Shown one piece after another: positions 8,944 to 18,264 of a stretch of DNA of 64,000 nucleotides (the first letter of the stretch is position 1; each line of letters opens with the position of its first letter). Both the position numbers and the translations under genes were made by a program. The notes beneath the pieces are model-generated. The model saw only the letters and a list, made by a program, of their open reading frames with translations, made no database searches and was not told the origin of the DNA. The DNA comes from Falsochrobactrum ovis (GTDB taxonomy: Bacteria; Pseudomonadota; Alphaproteobacteria; Rhizobiales; Rhizobiaceae): the NCBI RefSeq assembly GCF_003259955.1, contig NZ_QLMK01000003.1, positions 124,001 to 188,000 of the forward strand, written 5' to 3'.

Positions 8944-9936
8944 TCACGCTGCTTCAATAACTCTTACACTCTGCCCGCCGCCAATATCGACCAAATGAGT
9001 GGGTGGTGGGATCTGATGCACATCATGCGTTCCAAAACTACTCGGATAAAAAGCAAAGCCTTGAGGCGGAGAAGGTGTGGCGGTTTCGTCAATCAATTTC
9101 TCGCCCGATAATTCTTGCATTGGGTCTGGTATGGCGCTGATTAAACGCCGTGTATAAGGATGGGTCGGGTTAGAAAATATGCGATCCCACGGCCCGGTTT
9201 CCACTACTTGACCGAAATACATCACTGCCACGCGATCACTCATATGTTCGACCACGCTCAGATCGTGGCTGATCATAATATAGGAAAGGCCCAAACGCTC
9301 TTTTAATTCGAGAAGCAAATTAATGATCTGCGCCCGGATCGAAACATCGAGCGCTGAGACTGGTTCATCAAGCACAATGACCTTCGGATTAAGAAGTAGC
9401 GCGCGGGCAATACCAATGCGCTGACGTTGACCACCGGAAAACTCATGCGGAAAACGCTTCGCTTGTTCTGGCTTAAGCCCGACCAGCCGCATGATTTCTT
9501 CCAGACGCCCGTCAATCTCGCTGCGATTGGTAATGCCATGCAAGCGCAACGGCGCGGCCAAGGACGAATAAACCGATTGGCGCGGATTAAGCGAGGCGAA
9601 CGGATCTTGAAAGACCATCTGTACCATTTTGGCCCGTTCCAGCCGTGATGGTTCACCCTTGCCGGTAATTGGCTTGCCTTCAAAATAAATCTCGCCACTC
9701 GTTGGTTTTTGCAGCCCGACAAGTGATAGAGCCAAAGTCGATTTTCCGCAGCCGGATTCGCCAACGACTGATAGGCATTCACCCTTATTGAGCGTGAGAC
9801 TTAAATGATTGACTGCACGCAATAACTGTTTTTTGCGGCCAAATAGGCCATTTCCCACCGGAAAATAAACGCAAAGATCGTCGATCTGTACCAATGGGTC
9901 TACCAGAGAGCTTGCTTGAAATCCTTTATCAGTCAT
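8944..9936 (-). CDS. Oligopeptide/dipeptide ABC transporter ATP-binding protein, DppF/OppF-like
   Basis: 330-residue ATPase: Walker A GESGCGKST near residue 58, Q-loop MVFQDPFASLNP, signature FSGGQRQR, Walker B KVIVLDEPVSALD, H-loop ISHD. The C-terminal oligo_HPY region (THPYTRRLISAIP) marks it as a peptide/nickel-type transporter subunit. Last gene of the minus-strand amidohydrolase-Dpp operon; it overlaps the upstream DppD-like gene by eight bases. Confidence 0.92.
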   Translation of the reverse strand: MTDKGFQASSLVDPLVQIDDLCVYFPVGNGLFGRKKQLLRAVNHLSLTLNKGECLSVVGESGCGKSTLALSLVGLQKPTSGEIYFEGKPITGKGEPSRLERAKMVQMVFQDPFASLNPRQSVYSSLAAPLRLHGITNRSEIDGRLEEIMRLVGLKPEQAKRFPHEFSGGQRQRIGIARALLLNPKVIVLDEPVSALDVSIRAQIINLLLELKERLGLSYIMISHDLSVVEHMSDRVAVMYFGQVVETGPWDRIFSNPTHPYTRRLISAIPDPMQELSGEKLIDETATPSPPQGFAFYPSSFGTHDVHQIPPPTHLVDIGGGQSVRVIEAA

Positions 9937-10909
9937 GATGGTAACACCTCACAAAACCTCCATCCGCGAGATGAGACTGACCTGGCACCACTTGCCTACA
10001 TATTTCAGTTGAACGAGTGCAGCGCGGCTCGAACCGGCAACCGTGCGGAAAAGCCGAAATAGACGGCACGACCCCTTCAATTTCTTGCAAACGCCGCCGC
10101 CCCTCGCTCTGACGAGAGCCGAGCCGTGGCAAAGATGCGAGAAGTCCTTGGGTGTAAGGGTGCGAAGGATGCTGAAACAGACTTGCTGTTTCCCGCGCCT
10201 CGACCAAGTGACCAGCATACATCACGCCAACACGTTGACACATTCTAGCGATGACACCCAGATCGTGGCTGATCATCAGCACAGAAGTGCCGCGAGCTGA
10301 ACAAAGCTCTTTGATTAACCTGAGAATTTCCGCCTGTACCGTAACATCAAGCGCAGTCGTGGGTTCATCGGCAATCAACAGATCCGGATCACAAGCCAGT
10401 GCGATAGCGATCATCACGCGCTGTCGCATACCGCCCGACATTTGATGAGGATAGTTTTTAACGCGCTGATCCGGTGCTGGCACTTGCACGCTGGCTAAGG
10501 CTTCAACTGCTTTGCGCTCTGCCTCGTGCCAAGTGGCACCCTGATGTAGCACATACATTTCGGCAATCTGCCGACCCACCGGAGATAGTGGATTAAGCGC
10601 GGTCATTGGCTCTTGAAAAATCATCGCAATACGGTTGCCACGCAGCTTGCGGATTTCACGCGCTGATGTTTGCCGCAAGTCTTGCCCTTTAAACCGGATA
10701 GAACCTCCGGTAATTGCAAGCGGTTTTCGCAACAGCCCGATTAGGGACAGAGCGGTAATGCTCTTCCCACAGCCCGATTCACCCACAAGTCCAAATGTCT
10801 CCCCGGTTTCAATCGCGAAGGAAACATCATCGACAACATTATGCTGACTTGAACCTGCAAGAATATCGATACGAAGATTTTCCACTTCGAGAAGTTTATT
10901 TCCGCTCAT
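9929..10909 (-). CDS. Oligopeptide/dipeptide ABC transporter ATP-binding protein, DppD/OppD-like
   Basis: 326-residue ATPase: Walker A GESGCGKSI, Q-loop MIFQEPMTALNP, signature MSGGMRQR, Walker B LLIADEPTTALD, H-loop ISHD. The C-terminus carries the Cys-containing oligo_HPY segment (FPHGCRFEPRCTRS, then CRQVVPG) that in DppD-type proteins can bind an iron-sulphur cluster. Start ATG overlaps the stop of the permease gene by four bases (ATGA). Confidence 0.92.
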   Translation of the reverse strand: MSGNKLLEVENLRIDILAGSSQHNVVDDVSFAIETGETFGLVGESGCGKSITALSLIGLLRKPLAITGGSIRFKGQDLRQTSAREIRKLRGNRIAMIFQEPMTALNPLSPVGRQIAEMYVLHQGATWHEAERKAVEALASVQVPAPDQRVKNYPHQMSGGMRQRVMIAIALACDPDLLIADEPTTALDVTVQAEILRLIKELCSARGTSVLMISHDLGVIARMCQRVGVMYAGHLVEARETASLFQHPSHPYTQGLLASLPRLGSRQSEGRRRLQEIEGVVPSISAFPHGCRFEPRCTRSTEICRQVVPGQSHLADGGFVRCYHHD

Positions 10910-11727
10910 ATCTTGCGCGTCCTCATATGGGGATCAAGCCAATCGCGAAGACCATCTCCAAAGAGATTGAGGCCAAGCACGGTGAGGAAAATTGCAAGAC
11001 CGGGGAAAATTGCAGCCCATGGAGCATTGACAATCAGTTCGCGTGCATCGGTGAGCATATTGCCCCAGCTCGGCGTTGGCGGTGCGATGCCAAGTCCCAA
11101 ATAAGACAGTGCGGCTTCAGCGAGAATAGCATCGCCCATTCCAAGCGTTCCAATAACGAGGATTGGCCCGATCATGTTCGGTACAATCTGCGTGATCATG
11201 ATACGCAGATCACTATAACCGAGCATTTTAGCTGCCTGAATATAGCCCTGTTTTTTCAAAGAGAGGGTAGAGCTTCGCGCAATTCGGCATGTCCAAGACC
11301 AGTTGGTCAGCCCCAATGCGATGAGCAGGCTCAACAAACCTGGCCCCAGAACCGCCATGATCGCAAGAGCGAAAATCAGCGATGGAATTGCCAGCATCAG
11401 ATTGGTAAGACCATTGACCATATCGTCCCACCAGCCGCCAAAATAACCAGCGGAAATGCCAAAGCAAAGACCGATCACAGTGTTGATACATTGGGAAACA
11501 ACGCCGACAGTGAGCGATATTTGTGCCCCGTAGAGAATGCGAGTGAATACGTCTCGGCCTTGCGCATCCGTGCCAAACCAAAACTCTCGATCTGGCGGCA
11601 GTTCCGCATTCATCAGATTTGCATCCATGATGGGATGAAAAGGCGCAATCAAAGGAGCAAAAACCGCGCCTCCAAGCATGAGTATGCAAATGATCCCGCC
11701 CAATACAAAATTAAAACGAAGATTCAT
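10906..11727 (-). CDS. Oligopeptide/dipeptide ABC transporter permease, DppC/OppC-like
   Basis: 273-residue permease with an N-terminal helix, the DAQGRDVFTRILYG motif typical of DppC proteins (FGTDxxGRDxxSR), and a C-terminal EAA region (AAKMLGYSDLRIMITQIVPN). ATG at 11727 is preferred over more upstream starts because it follows the DppB stop by four bases and gives the usual N-terminus. Transports with the DppB-like partner across the inner membrane. Confidence 0.9.
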   Translation of the reverse strand: MNLRFNFVLGGIICILMLGGAVFAPLIAPFHPIMDANLMNAELPPDREFWFGTDAQGRDVFTRILYGAQISLTVGVVSQCINTVIGLCFGISAGYFGGWWDDMVNGLTNLMLAIPSLIFALAIMAVLGPGLLSLLIALGLTNWSWTCRIARSSTLSLKKQGYIQAAKMLGYSDLRIMITQIVPNMIGPILVIGTLGMGDAILAEAALSYLGLGIAPPTPSWGNMLTDARELIVNAPWAAIFPGLAIFLTVLGLNLFGDGLRDWLDPHMRTRKI

Positions 11728-11731
11728 GAGC

Positions 11732-12667
11732 TTACTCGTGGCTGATGCGCGGATCGATGACCGCATAAAGAATGTCAACGATGGTATTGATGATCAAAAA
11801 CCACAATACGATCACGAGAATGGCCCCCTGCACGACCGGAATATCGCGCAACGAAACACTATCAATCAAAAGGGACCCCAGCCCCGGCCATGAGAAAAGT
11901 TTTTCGACTACCACGGCCTGGCCCATCATGGAGCCAAATTGCAGACCAATCGTCGTAATAATCAGCACCAAAGCATTGCGCGCGACATGCCATTTGATCA
12001 AACGAAAACTGTTCATACCCTTTGAGCGCGCCGTGCGAATGAAATCGGCATTCATCACTTCAAGCACCGCAGCGCGCGTGGTTCGCGCCAACAGAGCCAA
12101 AGGGGCGACACCAAGTGTCATTGCTGGCAAAATCAAATGACGTATGCCGCCATCGCCATAACCAAAACTTGGCAACCAGCCCAAAGTGAGCGCAAAGAGA
12201 TACATTGCCAGCAGGCCAAGCCAAAATTGCGGCAATGAAAGACCAGAAACCGCACCGATCATCGTTACGCTATCCAGAAGGCTGCCAGGTTTCAGCGCCG
12301 CCAAAAAGCCGAGCGGAACACCAACCAATATCGCAAAACCCATCGCGGCAAATGCAAGTTTGAGCGTCGGCCACATACGCTCTTGAATAAGTGTGGCCAC
12401 TGGCTGACGTGAACGATAGGACGTCCCCAGATCAAATTGCGCCAATTGAACAAGATAATTGCCAAAGCGCACATGAACCGGCTTATCAAGTCCGAATTCT
12501 TGCGTAATTTTCTCCACTGCTCGCGGATCGTTCATACCTTTGCCGCTGGCAAGAAGACCTGATGCAATACTACCTGGTACTACGCTGAAAATGACAAAAA
12601 TAAGCAGCGACACCGCCACAACCGTGGGGATCATTTGTAAGACCCGGCGCAGGATGAAATAAAGCAC
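11732..12667 (-). CDS. Oligopeptide/dipeptide ABC transporter permease, DppB/OppB-like
   Basis: 311-residue permease beginning YFILRRVLQMIPTVVAVSLL, the standard DppB N-terminus, with LGLDKPVH-like FGLDKPVHVRF and the EAA loop RTARSKGMNSFRLIKWHVARNA. GTG at 12667 is chosen because a strong AAGGAGG sits five bases upstream; the longer in-frame extension to 12739 gives an odd N-terminus. Follows the binding-protein gene after a hairpin-bearing 102-base gap. Confidence 0.9.
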   Translation of the reverse strand: MLYFILRRVLQMIPTVVAVSLLIFVIFSVVPGSIASGLLASGKGMNDPRAVEKITQEFGLDKPVHVRFGNYLVQLAQFDLGTSYRSRQPVATLIQERMWPTLKLAFAAMGFAILVGVPLGFLAALKPGSLLDSVTMIGAVSGLSLPQFWLGLLAMYLFALTLGWLPSFGYGDGGIRHLILPAMTLGVAPLALLARTTRAAVLEVMNADFIRTARSKGMNSFRLIKWHVARNALVLIITTIGLQFGSMMGQAVVVEKLFSWPGLGSLLIDSVSLRDIPVVQGAILVIVLWFLIINTIVDILYAVIDPRISHE

Positions 12668-12714
12668 ACGGCCCTCCTTCCGTATCAGCAAGGGAACGCT
12701 GGCAAAGCGCATTG

Positions 12715-12752
12715 GCCCGCCCGGCAATCGTCGCAACAATCACCGGACGGGC
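12715..12752 (-). promoter_or_regulatory. Intercistronic hairpin between binding-protein and permease genes
   Basis: Plus-strand arms GCCCGCCCGG (12715-12724) and CCGGACGGGC (12743-12752) pair over ten positions with one mismatch on the plus strand (a G-U pair in the minus-strand RNA) around an 18-base loop. No T-run follows, so it is more likely a stability or attenuation structure that raises binding-protein over permease levels than a full terminator. Confidence 0.5.
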
Positions 12753-12769
12753 TAATTTACCCGCTAGGC

Positions 12770-14365
12770 TTAACGTCCTGCCGGAACGTTTTCATCCAGC
12801 CACAAATCCTCGTAGGACTGAATCGCAAGCTCCGCTGAGTTAGGTTGAAGGCCATGAAGCCAAGGCTGATAAGCCATCACCGCCTTATTATAGTTGAAGA
12901 ACCAGACTGGCGCTTCTTCCTGAAGCAGATTATTGGCCTGACGCAATAGGTCATTTTTCTTTTCTTCAGTTTCCGCAACCTTTGCATCATCGATCAGCTT
13001 GTCGAACTCTGCGTTGGAAAACTTCTGATAATTGCAGGATGACTGCGGCGTTTGAGAATGGAAACACTGAAGCGATGTCAGCGGATCAGGACCGCTTTCA
13101 AGCGACCACATGAACGCTTGGAAATCACCTCCGGGCACGACTTCTGAAAGCACAGAAGCTTCCACTGGTTTCGCCTTAACCTTAATGCCCACCTTATCGA
13201 GCATCGGAATAATGGCTTCAACAATCGTCAAGCCCCAGCTTTCATTTTGCGTGGCTGTGAGTTCGAATTCAAACCCGTCCGGGTAGCCCGCTTCGGCGAG
13301 CAAAGCTTTGGCTTTTTCGGGATCATATGGATAAGGTTTTGCGTTCTTGTCAAATGCGGGCGACGAGTTTGGCAACCAACCCACCGCACGATAGGCCTTA
13401 TCCTTGACCAAACGCTTGATAATCAAATCACTATCAATCGCATAATTTATCGCCTGGCGAACTCGCTTGTCCTTGAACGGCTCGTGGTCAGGATTGAAAC
13501 CAACCATGCGCGTATAAACTTCTGCGACTTCAAGCAAGTTCTTCGATAGTTCCGGATCCTGCTGATAGGCAACATATTGCGCTGAGCCTAACACAGCCAC
13601 ATCAATTTCCTTATTGCGGAAGGCGACGTCACGCGCTGCTGCATCTCCCATGATCATGATATTGATCTTGTCAGCGTAGGGTTTTCCATCCTCATAATAT
13701 TTATCCCACTTCTCGACCGTTAGGCGTGAACCGGGAACATATTCGGCAAATTTATACGGCCCAAGACCAATGGGGTTGCGCTGAAATTCCTCGCTATCAC
13801 CTTCGCCGTCCGGATAAATCGCCGTATTATTGCGCATGAACAAGAAGCTTGGATTGATCGGCTGTTTAAGCGTAATCTCAAGCGTGTGATCATCGATCTT
13901 TTTGAGACCGGAAATACTGTCTGCGGCGCCTTGGGAATATTCATCCGCACCCTGAATTTCGGCAATATAGCGTGCAGGTGGGAAAGCGCGCTTAGGGTCC
14001 ATCATCCGGGTATAACTCCAGATAATGTCATCTGCGGTTAGTTGCTTGCCATTGTGGAAATGGGCATCGTCGCGCAGCTTATAAGTATAGGTCAGCTTGT
14101 CATCTGAAACAGACACATCGGTTGCAAGCCCCAGGACGGGCGTATTTTCATTGGCATCCCAATCATAAAGGGTCCTATGAATGGCCTTGGCATAAAACTC
14201 GTCCTGAGTTGCCGGAGAGGCGTGAATATCAAGCGACGAAAAACTATCGCCATATGGCGCGACAAAATTGATCACCCCACCTGAGCGCGGCTCATCGGCT
14301 GCGTAAGTTGCGGTACCCGTCAGCAGAAACGCTGAAAATGCCGCCATTAATGCAAATTTTTTCAT
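12770..14365 (-). CDS. Periplasmic peptide-type substrate-binding protein (SBP family 5, DppA/OppA-like)
   Basis: 531-residue solute-binding protein. ATG at 14365 has AAGGGG upstream and starts a clear Sec signal peptide (MKKFALMAAFSAFLLTGTAT, cleavage near TYA-ADE). The mature protein begins EPRSGGVINFV, and shows the family signature block around LRDDAHFHNGKQLTADDI plus VRQAINYAIDSDLI and PYDPEKAKALLAEAGYPDG. It is the second gene of the operon, directly after the amidohydrolase, so the imported ligand may be the amidohydrolase substrate or product. The ligand itself is unknown. Confidence 0.9.
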   Translation of the reverse strand: MKKFALMAAFSAFLLTGTATYAADEPRSGGVINFVAPYGDSFSSLDIHASPATQDEFYAKAIHRTLYDWDANENTPVLGLATDVSVSDDKLTYTYKLRDDAHFHNGKQLTADDIIWSYTRMMDPKRAFPPARYIAEIQGADEYSQGAADSISGLKKIDDHTLEITLKQPINPSFLFMRNNTAIYPDGEGDSEEFQRNPIGLGPYKFAEYVPGSRLTVEKWDKYYEDGKPYADKINIMIMGDAAARDVAFRNKEIDVAVLGSAQYVAYQQDPELSKNLLEVAEVYTRMVGFNPDHEPFKDKRVRQAINYAIDSDLIIKRLVKDKAYRAVGWLPNSSPAFDKNAKPYPYDPEKAKALLAEAGYPDGFEFELTATQNESWGLTIVEAIIPMLDKVGIKVKAKPVEASVLSEVVPGGDFQAFMWSLESGPDPLTSLQCFHSQTPQSSCNYQKFSNAEFDKLIDDAKVAETEEKKNDLLRQANNLLQEEAPVWFFNYNKAVMAYQPWLHGLQPNSAELAIQSYEDLWLDENVPAGR

Positions 14366-14446
14366 TTTTTCCCCTTTTATAGTTTGTATGAAGAGAACCA
14401 TATTCCGGGCGACAAAGCCACCAGCCAAGCCGCCCAGCGCCCCCGC

Positions 14447-16078
14447 CTATTGTTTTTGGTATACGATCTCCCCGCCACATATGGTCAAAACGCACTCTGT
14501 ATCGTTGAGAATTTCCTCCGGTTGTGCGGCGAGCATATTGCGAGAGAATACAGCAATATCCGCAAATTGACCCGGCACGAGCTTGCCCTTCACCTTTTCC
14601 AGCTTCTGTGAAAAGGCACCATATTCTGTATAAACCTGCAATGCTTCTTCAATACCAACGCGCTCATTAGCATCCATTACCGTTCCTTGAGAGGTTTTAC
14701 GCGTCAGCATGGAATAAATATTCGGAAAAGGATTTGGATGACAAACTGGAGCATCGCTGCCCGTTGCGGGTTTAAATCCTAATTCTTGCCAAGTTCTGAG
14801 CGGATAGCTCGAAAGCGCCCTTTTTTCACCCAGAACCGAAACATATGCATCGCCGAAATCGTAGATAAACACCTGCTGCGGACAAGGATATATGCCTAAT
14901 TTCTTCATACGCTCATGTTGTTGTGAGGTCGAAAACCCGCAATGCTCAATGCGATGCCGCCGATCCGGATCAGGAAAGGCAGTAAGCGCCTTTTCATAGG
15001 CGCTAATGAGCTGGCCAATTGCAGCGTCGCCAATTGCGTGGCAAGCAAATTGATAGCCCTTCTCGTGCCACTTTAGCACCAAGCTTTCGAGCTCTTCATC
15101 CGATAATATTTGCACGCCAAGAGTGTTGTCGCCGCCAAGATATGGCTCGCTCATCCACGCAGTGCGACCGCCCGCAGAGCCATCAAGAAAAATCTTAACA
15201 GCGCCAATAGTGACCATATCGTCACCCACTCCTGACACAAGTCCGGTCTCGTAGCATTGTTCAACGATAGATCGCCCAGGGTCGCCGAGCAAAACGAGCC
15301 AGCTTCGGACGGGCAGCCTTTTTTGCAAGCGGGCGAGGTTATAGGCACGGATTTCGTCAAAGCCCGCCACTTGACCGACGGCTGCATCCATCACACTGGT
15401 GATACCATATGAAAGCAGCAGATTGCCCGCCGCTTCAATGGCCTCAATCATCTGTTCCGTAGTTGGCGAGGGAATTGCCGCACGTAGCAATTCTTGGGCA
15501 TTTTCCGCAACCATACCGGTCAGCGCGCCGTCTTTTTTCTCTATCAGTCCCCCTTCTGGAACCTTTGTGCTTTCATCCACACCGGCCAGCTTAAACGCAG
15601 CCGAATTAAAGATAGAAACATGGCCGCACGCGCGCACCAACATTACCGGGTGATCAGGTGCGGCTTGGTCCAGTTCTTCACGTAATGGATGGCGGCCAAT
15701 GTCCAGCTTGGTCTGATCATAACCGCGGGCCATAATCCAATTTCCCGCCGGTATGGACGAGGCTTTGCGGCGAATAGCACTCAGTAAACTGTCCAGCGTG
15801 GGTGCGGCATCCGACCTCGCATCAATCCAATTCAGCGTCAACCCGAGGGAGATTAAATGCAAATGTGCATCATTTAGCCCGGGCGTTGCAAAGCGGCCCT
15901 CAAGATCGAGTAATCGGGTTTCATCACCCCGATAGGCCATTATTTCCGCCTGTTTGCCCGTGGCGAGAACTTTACCTTGCCAGATCGCCAGCGCTTCTAC
16001 AGTCCCCTCTTCATATCCGCACCAGATCGTTCCATTGAAGAGAATTGTGTCGGCTTGAACTACGGGCCTTGCAGGCAT
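14447..16078 (-). CDS. YtcJ-type metal-dependent amidohydrolase
   Basis: 543-residue member of the amidohydrolase superfamily, YtcJ-like branch (includes N-substituted formamide deformylase). The metal-binding NDAHLHL motif is near residue 70, further conserved pieces are GAVKIFLDGSAGG, CHAIGDAAI, HRIEHCGF and GSDAPVCHPNP, and the C-terminal GKLVPGQFADIAVFS is the usual beta-sandwich closing motif. No signal peptide, so it acts in the cytoplasm. It is the first gene of a six-gene operon with a complete Dpp-type importer, which suggests that it hydrolyses an imported amide or formamide-like compound. The substrate cannot be deduced from the sequence. Confidence 0.88.
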   Translation of the reverse strand: MPARPVVQADTILFNGTIWCGYEEGTVEALAIWQGKVLATGKQAEIMAYRGDETRLLDLEGRFATPGLNDAHLHLISLGLTLNWIDARSDAAPTLDSLLSAIRRKASSIPAGNWIMARGYDQTKLDIGRHPLREELDQAAPDHPVMLVRACGHVSIFNSAAFKLAGVDESTKVPEGGLIEKKDGALTGMVAENAQELLRAAIPSPTTEQMIEAIEAAGNLLLSYGITSVMDAAVGQVAGFDEIRAYNLARLQKRLPVRSWLVLLGDPGRSIVEQCYETGLVSGVGDDMVTIGAVKIFLDGSAGGRTAWMSEPYLGGDNTLGVQILSDEELESLVLKWHEKGYQFACHAIGDAAIGQLISAYEKALTAFPDPDRRHRIEHCGFSTSQQHERMKKLGIYPCPQQVFIYDFGDAYVSVLGEKRALSSYPLRTWQELGFKPATGSDAPVCHPNPFPNIYSMLTRKTSQGTVMDANERVGIEEALQVYTEYGAFSQKLEKVKGKLVPGQFADIAVFSRNMLAAQPEEILNDTECVLTICGGEIVYQKQ

Positions 16079-16526
16079 GCTTTGATTTCCTCCCAGAAAA
16101 CATCACAATTATTTTTGATACGAGCCACGGTTAAGCAACAGAAAAAACGGGCTTTCCAAGTCTTCGATATATTATTTTGATAATTAAGCTGCTCGCACCC
16201 CCATTTGTGCGTAGTCCATAAGTAAACTCTTCCACTTAATGTTTGTACAAACAACCCTTTAAAATGACAATTTTAAAGCATCTTCTTGCCATTTCGACGA
16301 AGCTCTCGTCGTTATGACGAATTTTAGATCTTAAATTCAGCTTATGAAAACTTTAGGCCGTCACAGCATTTTTGGTAAATATCAATCGGCTTTGTCTACA
16401 TAAGAAAATACTAATCTAAGTCTCCAAGACATTTCATCACGTCTCATGTTGTGACCTTAAATCAGGGAACCGGCATTGCTGCTATCAGTTATTGCAACTG
16501 TGGGGCGCTTCAAAATGAGGCACGAC
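16079..16526. other. Divergent intergenic region, promoters only
   Basis: About 450 AT-rich bases between the divergent amidohydrolase and DUF1236 genes. I see no credible gene; a DUF1236 start at 16476 is in frame but has no ribosome site or signal sequence. The region presumably carries both promoters. Confidence 0.5.
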
Positions 16527-17039
16527 ATGAAAAAGCTAATCTTCGTTTCAACCGCAGCGGCAATTGTCGCTTTCTCTGGCACCGCCTTTGCCCAAGATGT
16601 CGTGGTAAAGGTGCCACAAACGGTGCGAGAATATGTCATCGCACATCCGGCTGACCCAGTCATTATTGAGGAGAATATCACCGAAGGATATGTTCTGCCC
16701 GAAACGGTCGAAGTACATCCAATTCCCGATGATCCAGGTTTTGGCTATATCTATGTAGATGGCAGCCCTGTAATCGTTTCTATGGATAATAGGCAAGTCG
16801 TCTACTATGCGGATGAACCCAATTCTGGCCCGGTCATCCCAGACGGAGTTGTCACCTATATCGAAAGCAACCCCCTGCCACCGGTGGTTTATGAAGGGGA
16901 AATTGTTGAAGGCACGGTTATCCCGGACACGCTTCCTCTCGAAGTGATCCCAGACCAGCCAAGCTATTCCTACATCTACATCAATGAAAGACCAGCACTT
17001 GTAGAAACCGATACGCGTCGAATTCTATGGGTGAAGTAG
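16527..17039 (+). CDS. Exported DUF1236 protein with two tandem DUF1236 repeats
   Basis: 170-residue exported protein. ATG at 16527 has TGAGG six bases upstream and opens a signal peptide (MKKLIFVSTAAAIVAFSGTA, cleavage after FAQ). The mature part consists of two homologous ~65-residue units: one with EGYVLPETVEVHPIPDD...YIYVDGSPVIV and one with EGTVIPDTLPLEVIPDQ...YIYINERPALV, the second ending RRILWVK. These match the DUF1236 pattern common in Hyphomicrobiales. Function unknown; location is periplasmic or outer surface. Monocistronic with its own terminator. Confidence 0.85.
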   Translation: MKKLIFVSTAAAIVAFSGTAFAQDVVVKVPQTVREYVIAHPADPVIIEENITEGYVLPETVEVHPIPDDPGFGYIYVDGSPVIVSMDNRQVVYYADEPNSGPVIPDGVVTYIESNPLPPVVYEGEIVEGTVIPDTLPLEVIPDQPSYSYIYINERPALVETDTRRILWVK

Positions 17040-17058
17040 ACGGTTTTTCGAACCAAAT

Positions 17059-17082
17059 AATAGCGCGCTTTTGCGCGCTATT
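17059..17082 (+). terminator. Hairpin terminator after DUF1236 gene
   Basis: Perfect ten-base inverted repeat AATAGCGCGC / GCGCGCTATT with a TTTT loop, 19 bases past the stop codon. The downstream tract is A/T-rich rather than pure T. Confidence 0.7.
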
Positions 17083-17222
17083 AAACTTATATCTATCTTA
17101 AAATAAGCTAGGAAATAGTAGCAGCACCCTTGCCTGCTCCCAGCCCCACCTGTGCAAGCCGACTACGCTACTCCGCCTATGCCAATCTGCCTATGGAAGC
17201 CAACCCGTGTCAGGCCGGTAAA

Positions 17223-17813
17223 TTAAACGAGTTTTGCCGCTACCTCGATTAAACGTCGGGCTTGATGACCGATTGCGGCTTTCACATCTTCTGAAAATTC
17301 TTCATTTTGTGAATGACTGTAGCCATAGGGGTTACCGCCGACTTTATAGATCGACTCATGCGTATAACCGGGAACTACGACGATCCCGCCCCAGTGAAAA
17401 GCAGTCGTATAGAAAGAAAGAAGCGTTGCTTCCTGTCCGCCATGCTTGTTCTGGGCCGAAGTCATCGCGGAAATAGCTTTATTAGTCAGCCCGCCTGCGG
17501 ACCAAACCCCACCAAGCGTATCAATGAAAGCTCGCATTTGACTTGCCATTACACCAAAACGTGTAGGGGCAGAAAATAAATAGGCATTTGCCCATTCCAT
17601 ATCCTCGGGCGTGGCTGTGGGAATATGAGCAGTTTTCTCAGCTTGGGCTTTCCACGCAGGCTGGCCTTCAACAACCTCTTTAGGCGCGGTTTCCGCCACT
17701 TTTAATAGCCGAACATCAGCACCCGCCGCCCTTGCTGCCTCCGCAGCGAATGACGCCATTTGATAATTTGTACCATAGGTAGAATAATAAATTATTGCGA
17801 GTTTGACTGCCAT
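17223..17813 (-). CDS. wrbA: NAD(P)H:quinone oxidoreductase, WrbA-type flavoprotein
   Basis: 196-residue flavodoxin-fold FMN protein. The FMN-binding phosphate loop is [13 protein letters not shown] at the N-terminus, followed by [17 protein letters not shown] and the WrbA signature [18 protein letters not shown] near the end is also conserved. WrbA proteins carry out two-electron reduction of quinones and protect from redox cycling. ATG at 17813 follows GGAGG by five bases. Single gene, convergent with the DUF1236 gene and divergent from the symporter. Confidence 0.92.
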   Translation of the reverse strand: MAVKLAIIYYSTYGTNYQMASFAAEAARAAGADVRLLKVAETAPKEVVEGQPAWKAQAEKTAHIPTATPEDMEWANAYLFSAPTRFGVMASQMRAFIDTLGGVWSAGGLTNKAISAMTSAQNKHGGQEATLLSFYTTAFHWGGIVVVPGYTHESIYKVGGNPYGYSHSQNEEFSEDVKAAIGHQARRLIEVAAKLV

Positions 17814-18264
17814 TTCATCCTCCGTAATCCGGAATAATCATATCATTCGTAACTATAAAAGCAATTTAACATATGCCGAATTACATCGGATGGGCATGTG
17901 GATACAAAAGTATATTTGATATTCTTATGAAATATTTATCAAACAATTTAAAGCGCATTTAAATAAATAAAATCTCCACGCAAATAACCATATCGTTCTA
18001 GTGAACAAAGCTCCAATAAACCTTGATGTTTTTTTAAAGGGTTGATTTTCGATTTCTAAATGCCTACAAAGGCCACGCTGCATTGCAGCTTTGTAGCCCT
18101 GATGTTTTCTTAACACCCATTAGGCAACATCTGCCATTTTGCTACTATCGGCCCCCTTTTTGCCGAATTTTTATTGTCCGCGGTCCGCGGCGGCAGTGAT
18201 GTCTGCTGTTGTATTTATCGTTTGTTTCGGACCGATCGATGTTAACAGACAGAACTCAGGTCAA
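17814..18264. other. Divergent intergenic region between wrbA and symporter
   Basis: About 450 bases. The symporter frame stays open leftwards to 18139 and could add 42 residues, but these do not resemble the family's N-terminus. Otherwise AT-rich promoter sequence with no gene or strong repeat seen. Confidence 0.45.

Noticed and set aside
10795-11745. 316-codon plus-strand open frame
   Set aside because: Lies antisense to two well-supported ABC transporter genes, has no ribosome site and codes for low-complexity His/Arg/Asn-rich text.
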